The notes beneath the pieces were generated by a model. It did not search any database, was not told the DNA's origin, and was given only the letters and a program-made list of their open reading frames with translations. From the NCBI GenBank assembly GCA_015065335.1, contig SVQM01000009.1, positions 1-36,261 of the forward strand: a stretch of 36,261 nt of DNA. The letters are read 5' to 3'. The translations under genes were made by a program, and so were the position numbers. The DNA comes from Oscillospiraceae bacterium. GTDB lineage: Bacteria > Bacillota > Clostridia > Oscillospirales > CAG-272. Positions 32,623-36,261 of this stretch are shown piece by piece (the first letter of the stretch is position 1; each line of letters starts with the position of its first letter).

Positions 32623-32695
32623 AAATCTTGTGAAAAGGATATCAAGTGAGAATGAAGTTACGGCTCCAGTATTTCAACTCCGTTTTCATTCATAA
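32525..32695 (+). CDS. Small basic hypothetical protein
   Basis: A 56-codon ORF from GTG at 32525 (alternative GTG at 32513), beginning ETKDTLAFLKRLKEKRC and strongly basic. A GGAGG-rich site precedes it. It overlaps the preceding ORF by ~100 bases and runs into the opposite-strand gene at 32658, so only one of these two rightward frames may be real. Confidence 0.4.
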   Translation: METKDTLAFLKRLKEKRCTSGKVVSAEKRRRFRNLVKRISSENEVTAPVFQLRFHS

Positions 32696-32870
32696 TGGAT
32701 TTCAGTTTACGGATAACCGAATTTGAAAGTTTATTTTGATCGATAGCTATACCGCGTTCCGGATCATCCAGTTCCATATCATCAAGATCATCATTGATCA
32801 TATCCCTGTACAGTAACATTGCTATCATCATAACTTGCATTTCGGATCCTGTAAAAGAAAAATCAGCCAT
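32658..32870 (-). CDS. Small acidic protein on the opposite strand
   Basis: This 70-residue acidic protein (MADFSFTGSEMQVMMIAMLL...) has a strong GGGAGGTGATACC ribosome site and its own promoter at 32893-32922, against the direction of the surrounding operon. No family recognised. Such counter-oriented small genes in mobile elements are often cargo or lysogenic-state functions; that is inference only. Confidence 0.65.
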   Translation of the reverse strand: MADFSFTGSEMQVMMIAMLLYRDMINDDLDDMELDDPERGIAIDQNKLSNSVIRKLKSIMNENGVEILEP

Positions 32871-32892
32871 GGTATCACCTCCCTTCGTTTTG

Positions 32893-32922
32893 ATTATATC
32901 ATGCGAAGATGGGGCGTGTAAA
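32893..32922 (-). promoter_or_regulatory. Promoter for the opposite-strand small gene
   Basis: On the minus strand TTTACA (32922-32917) and TATAAT (32898-32893) with an 18-bp spacer. Confidence 0.7.
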
Positions 32923-32951
32923 GAGCAATCTTAAAAGGAGGCAGGTTAAAA

Positions 32952-33449
32952 ATGAAAATCACAGAAGATTATAAGGGACTAAAACGAGTCAAGTGTGGAA
33001 CTTGTGTTATTAAAGGAGACTTGGAGGTTACGGAAGATCTTGAGATTGAACTCAGAGACAAGCTTATAGTAACAGGTTCTATATTTGTTAACGGAAACAT
33101 CAAAGTAAAGAGAGATATCGAAGTAAAAGGATGTATCGCGGCAGGGGGTAATATCTCGGCAGGTGGTAGCATTGAAGCGAATTTCGGCATTACAGCCGGA
33201 GGGAATATAGAAACGTGCGGCGATATCGAAACGCTTTTCAGCATTACAGCCGGGAGAAACATTAAATCATTGTTTGGTATAGAAGCCGGCCATAACATCA
33301 TGGCAGGAGACGGTATCGCAAGTAAATGTGGCGCCGTTGATGCAGAACAGGATATCAAGGCTTGGAATAATATCGAGGCAAGACGTCGCATCAGAGCAGG
33401 AGGTATCATTATGGCAGGAGGATGCTTTATGGAAGGAGGCAAACAGTGA
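32952..33449 (+). CDS. Beta-solenoid, bactofilin-like repeat protein
   Basis: This 165-residue protein is built of short hydrophobic/Gly repeats from ~15 to the end, such as ITAGGNIETCGDIE and IEAGHNIMAGDGI, with Ile at regular steps and AGG/AGR/AGH turns, as expected of a right-handed beta-helix of bactofilin or FapA-like type. It carries no membrane segment. Polymer formation is known for bactofilins but is not established for this protein. AAAAGGAGG precedes the ATG, and its stop overlaps the next start (GTGA). Confidence 0.75.
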   Translation: MKITEDYKGLKRVKCGTCVIKGDLEVTEDLEIELRDKLIVTGSIFVNGNIKVKRDIEVKGCIAAGGNISAGGSIEANFGITAGGNIETCGDIETLFSITAGRNIKSLFGIEAGHNIMAGDGIASKCGAVDAEQDIKAWNNIEARRRIRAGGIIMAGGCFMEGGKQ

Positions 33450-33649
33450 GGTACAGAATCAAGGCAAGGCTTGCCGAGCTTGGTCGGACAAGCGTGGAGG
33501 TCATTGAGGAGATCCGTCGGAGAGGAGTGGACACATCCCCCACGAGATTCTCGGCGGCGATCAGAGGGGCTGACCGTGGCCCGAAGGCGGAGAAGCTCTG
33601 CGAGATGGCAGATCAGATCATCAGTGAATGGGAGGTGAATTGTAAATGA
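33446..33649 (+). CDS. Small HTH-like regulatory protein
   Basis: A 67-residue basic protein (IKARLAELGRTSVEVIEEIRRRG) with the helical spacing of a small phage-type DNA-binding protein. GTG at 33446 overlaps the upstream stop and follows GGAGG by 6 bases; the ATG at 33422 would include that site. Exact function unknown. Confidence 0.65.
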   Translation: MRYRIKARLAELGRTSVEVIEEIRRRGVDTSPTRFSAAIRGADRGPKAEKLCEMADQIISEWEVNCK

Positions 33650-33864
33650 AGTGGAAAGAAAAGATCCGGTCAATGAATGATGATGAGCTTGCGGAGTTTA
33701 TTCTGGACAGCGCAGACATCGACGGGTTTGTTGACAAAGCTTGCATACAGTGTCCGCATCACCAGAGTGACGGAGTTTGTACAGCACATCCACGTGATCA
33801 AGAGTGCACGGCTGCTGTAAAGAAGCTTCTTGAAAGTGAGGTGCCGGATGATGAGGCGAAGTAA
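33646..33864 (+). CDS. Small Cys/His-rich protein
   Basis: A 72-residue protein with a Cys/His cluster in the middle (C-IQ-C-PHH, GVC-TAH, QEC), which could bind zinc or iron-sulfur. The start overlaps the previous stop (ATGA) after GGAGG. No family recognised. Confidence 0.65.
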   Translation: MKWKEKIRSMNDDELAEFILDSADIDGFVDKACIQCPHHQSDGVCTAHPRDQECTAAVKKLLESEVPDDEAK

Positions 33865-34039
33865 AGAAGACAGGTACATCCGAGAGATCAACGAGCCGGT
33901 ATGCCGGCGGATGATCTTTCCTGCAGAGGTGATCGGTTCTGCGGTCATTGGTGCGGTACTTATAGTTCTTGCCGTACTTGCAGGATGGGGATGCAGTATA
34001 GGAATTTATAAACTCATGGTATTCATGAGACTTTATTGA
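33848..34039 (+). CDS. Small single-helix membrane protein
   Basis: A ~63-residue protein with a basic N terminus and one strong membrane helix (IGSAVIGAVLIVLAVLAG). GAGGTG precedes the tandem ATGs at 33848/33851; the start overlaps the preceding gene by 17 bases. Possibly a phage membrane accessory; function unknown. Confidence 0.6.
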   Translation: MMRRSKEDRYIREINEPVCRRMIFPAEVIGSAVIGAVLIVLAVLAGWGCSIGIYKLMVFMRLY

Positions 34040-34052
34040 AAGGAGTATACAG

Positions 34053-34253
34053 ATGAGGACACCTGAAGAGATCAGAGCTGAGATCGAGAAGGTCGAACGT
34101 GCGAAAAAGGCTGCGGTTCGCAAGGCGGAAAGATGCGATCGGAGGATCTATGAGCTTGCCTGCGAGCACTCGGATGCGCTGAACGAAGAAAACCGCCGCA
34201 GGAGAGCTGAGGCGGCGGGGGTTGTAAAGGAGGCGTCTGATGCCGAGACTTAA
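34053..34253 (+). CDS. Small coiled-coil protein
   Basis: A 66-residue charged, Ala/Glu/Arg-rich protein predicted to be nearly all helix (EEIRAEIEKVERAKKAAVRK). AAAGGAG precedes the ATG. It overlaps the next gene by 14 bases. No family recognised. Confidence 0.65.
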   Translation: MRTPEEIRAEIEKVERAKKAAVRKAERCDRRIYELACEHSDALNEENRRRRAEAAGVVKEASDAET

Positions 34254-34545
34254 TGCGTCGGAGAGGGACAAGAAGATCGCCCGGATCGAGGGCCTCATAA
34301 AGACGGGGCTCAGTCAGCAGAGACTTACATACGGGGACTTCTGCGAGAGGATGGGGTTCTCCAAGACGAGGCTTACCACCATCAGGCGGGACCCGTGGGC
34401 GATGGAGCTGCGTGAGATCGTAAAAGCGGCGAGGATCCTTGGGCTTACGGAGTACGATTTTCTGTCCGTACTGATGGACATTCCGAAAAAGGAAAAGACT
34501 CCTGCCGAAGCAGGAGTCCGTAACCGGTATACCGTAGGGGCGTAA
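34240..34545 (+). CDS. HTH protein of the mobile element
   Basis: A 101-residue basic protein with an HTH-like core (LTYGDFCERMGFSKTRLTTIRRDP, then ELREIVKAARILGLTEYDFL) of phage XRE type. AAAGGAGG precedes the ATG. A 10-bp inverted repeat (34532-34541 with 34556-34565) surrounds its stop codon, without a clear U-run, and may be a weak terminator or processing site. Confidence 0.7.
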   Translation: MPRLNASERDKKIARIEGLIKTGLSQQRLTYGDFCERMGFSKTRLTTIRRDPWAMELREIVKAARILGLTEYDFLSVLMDIPKKEKTPAEAGVRNRYTVGA

Positions 34546-34611
34546 AGTGAGAAGAGCCCCTACGGATAGTATACCACATAATTAAACAAAAGTAAAGTGA
34601 GGATTTTGAAA

Positions 34612-35004
34612 ATGACAAAAAGTGAAATGCAGAAGAAATTTTTGGAGCTTGCGGAAAGCAGAAAAAAGGTTCTACTGGGTATTGATCTGACAAACATTGA
34701 CGAGAGCAATGCGCAGGATCACAGTGATATTATAATGGAACACTCAAAGAAACTCATTGAGATAAACCTTGAAACAATACAGTTTCTTGCGAAATACGCA
34801 CTTGATAATATTCAGCCCTTTTCGAAAGAAAGTCTTGTTTGGTGGGCATTCGTGTTTGAACACTTGAGTGATCAAATTAAAGGGCTCCTCGATGAAAAAA
34901 GCAAAAAACTTTACGAGGGGATCAAAATGACGATGGCGTTTGCGGATGTAGGTGTTATCAAGATCGACATGAGTCAGTTTCCCGGAGGTATGAAGAATGA
35001 GTGA
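34612..35004 (+). CDS. Hypothetical helical protein
   Basis: A 130-residue mostly helical protein (MTKSEMQKKFLELAESRKKVLLG...) ending FPGGMKNE. ATG at 34612 is preferred over GTG at 34597 because GTGAGG is 9 bases upstream. AT-rich relative to the genes before it. The start of the next gene overlaps its end. No family recognised. Confidence 0.65.
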   Translation: MTKSEMQKKFLELAESRKKVLLGIDLTNIDESNAQDHSDIIMEHSKKLIEINLETIQFLAKYALDNIQPFSKESLVWWAFVFEHLSDQIKGLLDEKSKKLYEGIKMTMAFADVGVIKIDMSQFPGGMKNE

Positions 35005-35668
35005 GTATCAGATCGGCAGTAATTCTGCTATGACGGTGGATGAGATCACTGCTTCATACCGTCAGGCGAAGGACAAGAAGGGACAGATAAAGATCCTTGC
35101 GGAGCTGTGCAGTACCTCCAAAGAAGAGATCATACATATCCTGCATGATGCCGGGTATGTTGATGAAAAAGGTAAGTTTATTCCTTCTTCCCTCATAAGA
35201 GACACGGATATGCCGGAGATCGTTCGGATGAGAAAGAACGGACTTCCTCTTTCCGCTATTGCAAAGAAGTACGGAGTAAGCGGACAGACAGTATCAAACA
35301 GGCTGAAGGAGTGGGAAAAGGTGAACGAGGTTACTGTGCCGGCTGATTTTGTTCATCCGCCTGAAGTTACTTCGGGAATAACGGATGCTTCTGAAGGAGA
35401 AGTGAAAACGAAGTCTGTAAAAACTTTTGAAGATCTCCGCCGTGAAAGATTCTTTGACGGTCTGGAGATAGACAAGGATTTCTACAAGGCTGTGCTTGAG
35501 GTATGCGATCTGCTTCGGTACATAGCTTATATATTTCCCGGTGTCGTGATGAAGTGCGCAGTAGAAAAAAACGGATCGGTAGTGGCATCGGGTATGCTCC
35601 AGGATCTTCTTGCGGAATATCAAGGAGGTGGACCTGCGGATGGCGACCTTGATGAGGAACAAGCTTGA
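34997..35668 (+). CDS. DNA-binding-type protein with two HTH segments
   Basis: A 223-residue protein with two helix-turn-helix-like segments, ~20-50 (KGQIKILAELCSTSKEEIIHIL) and ~75-105 (GLPLSAIAKKYGVSGQTVSNRLKEW), the second resembling resolvase/transposase-type HTHs. The C-terminal half is helical and may oligomerise. GGAGG precedes the ATG, which overlaps the preceding gene. It could be a replication or early-regulation protein; placement just before ssb favours DNA metabolism. Confidence 0.68.
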   Translation: MSEYQIGSNSAMTVDEITASYRQAKDKKGQIKILAELCSTSKEEIIHILHDAGYVDEKGKFIPSSLIRDTDMPEIVRMRKNGLPLSAIAKKYGVSGQTVSNRLKEWEKVNEVTVPADFVHPPEVTSGITDASEGEVKTKSVKTFEDLRRERFFDGLEIDKDFYKAVLEVCDLLRYIAYIFPGVVMKCAVEKNGSVVASGMLQDLLAEYQGGGPADGDLDEEQA

Positions 35669-36068
35669 GCTTTGCGGTAGACTTTGTGCCGATCCGGAGC
35701 TGAAGAATACGCCCACAGGGATACCGTGCACTACCGTTACACTTGCGGTACAGAGACCGTTCAAGAACAGTGCCGGCAAAAGAGACGCAGACTTTTTCGT
35801 CATTGACTTATACAAGCATCATGCTACTTTTGTATGCAAGTACATAAAGAAGGGCGAATCACTCTTTGTGGACGGATGGTTGAGGATAAGATCCTTCCTT
35901 GATCCTGCCCGAGGAGAAAGAAGATACAAGACGGAGATAGTGGTACAAAGTGTAGACGGTGTTGATCCCCGTAAAAGTGAAGAAGAGAGTTCCTTTGATA
36001 CAGATGAATTCTTTGAGGCAGCTCTAAGGAGAAGCTACGATATAACAAGTGAGAAAGGAGTTACATGA
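35640..36068 (+). CDS. ssb: Single-stranded DNA-binding protein of the element
   Basis: A 142-residue OB-fold SSB. The fold is clear: NKLELCGRLCADPELKNTPTG, VTLAVQRPFKNSAGKRDADFF, a KGESLFVDGWLRIRSF strand, and an acidic tail region. The usual C-terminal DDDIPF-type tip is missing; the end is ITSEKGVT, so its protein-partner contacts may differ. ATG at 35640 is chosen with AGGAGG at 35624-35629; ATG at 35652 is the alternative. It overlaps the preceding gene by 29 bases. Confidence 0.88.
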   Translation: MATLMRNKLELCGRLCADPELKNTPTGIPCTTVTLAVQRPFKNSAGKRDADFFVIDLYKHHATFVCKYIKKGESLFVDGWLRIRSFLDPARGERRYKTEIVVQSVDGVDPRKSEEESSFDTDEFFEAALRRSYDITSEKGVT

Positions 36069-36261
36069 TGTCAAGACCTGAACGGTTTGAAGATATTACA
36101 GAGATCGCACGTGCCAGAGGTGAGCACATCCGTTCGAATGCCAGGATGATAATTGCTACGGGAGGAAACTACAGTGATAATCGGAGGTACTGGGGATTTT
36201 ACCAGAGGGGTGGTACGTACAAGCTGTATCCTGCAAACGGATACACGAAGTCGGTGACAAA
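36065..36261 (+). CDS. Partial hypothetical protein of the element
   Basis: A frame from ATG at 36065 stays open to the window edge (~65 codons), after AAAGGAG and overlapping the ssb stop. The sequence (MMSRPERFEDITEIARARGEH... then GFYQRGGTYKLYPANG) matches nothing I can name. Confidence 0.6.
   Translation, partial: MMSRPERFEDITEIARARGEHIRSNARMIIATGGNYSDNRRYWGFYQRGGTYKLYPANGYTKSVT

Larger units (their letters stand above)
29052..36261. mobile_element. Integrated element (prophage or ICE-like), left end
   Basis: The element starts at the tRNA 3'-end site and carries in order a tyrosine integrase, ImmA-like genes, two XRE repressors, a divergent operator region and an early operon with ssb. 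Gene size, tight overlaps and regulator content are phage/ICE-like and unlike the chromosome to the left. The right end is outside the window, so prophage versus ICE cannot be decided. Confidence 0.85.

Overview
The window reads as a low-to-mid GC, Gram-positive anaerobe of the class Clostridia, probably a gut Oscillospirales/Ruminococcaceae-type bacterium. This is inference from content: strong AGGAGG ribosome sites, sigma-A promoters with 17-18 bp spacers, a cohesin/dockerin protein, a glycyl-radical enzyme with its activase, Rex, and an LTA-synthase-type sulfatase. No species can be named from sequence alone.

Region 1 (1-12.4 kb) is ordinary chromosome. It carries the end of pyrB and all of pyrI (pyrimidine synthesis), a palindrome-rich intergenic element, an ABC exporter, a formyltransferase-like enzyme joined to nnr (NAD(P)HX repair), a convergent pair of a large exported membrane-anchored protein with murJ (lipid II flippase), then rex (NADH/NAD+ sensor) and putP (Na+/proline symporter). 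Most units are bounded by clear hairpin terminators.

Region 2 (12.4-25.3 kb) is cell surface and anaerobic metabolism. It has a MacB-like ABC ATPase-permease fusion, an exported protein with LamG-like, cohesin-like and dockerin modules that shares an operon with an LTA-synthase-like sulfatase, a glycyl-radical activase plus enzyme pair of unknown substrate, and a processive-type GT2 glycosyltransferase.

Region 3 (25.3-29.05 kb) is regulatory and repeat-rich. It has an XRE regulator preceded by an 18-codon leader ORF with competing hairpins, a metallophosphoesterase, a zinc-ribbon membrane protein, and a small cassette made of an S23-type four-helix-bundle protein, a two-TM protein and a 173-bp array of six different hairpins bounded by inverted repeats. 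The array abuts the terminator of a tRNA whose 3' end is present on the minus strand.

Region 4 (29.05 kb to the window end) is an integrated mobile element, prophage or ICE-like. A tyrosine integrase ends 6 bp from the tRNA 3'-end duplicate (attachment site). It is followed by a decayed copy and an intact copy of an ImmA/IrrE protease gene, two leftward XRE repressors, a divergent operator/promoter region, and a long rightward early operon of small overlapping genes: Cro-like regulators, a beta-solenoid (bactofilin-like) protein, a Cys-rich protein, a one-TM protein, HTH proteins and ssb. The element and the intact tRNA continue past the right edge.

Most unusual parts: the hairpin array with its four-helix-bundle cassette, the leader-peptide/alternative-hairpin region before the XRE gene, the divergent glycyl-radical enzyme with a Fur-family-like palindrome upstream, and the perfect 15-bp hairpin inside the LTA-synthase-like coding region.
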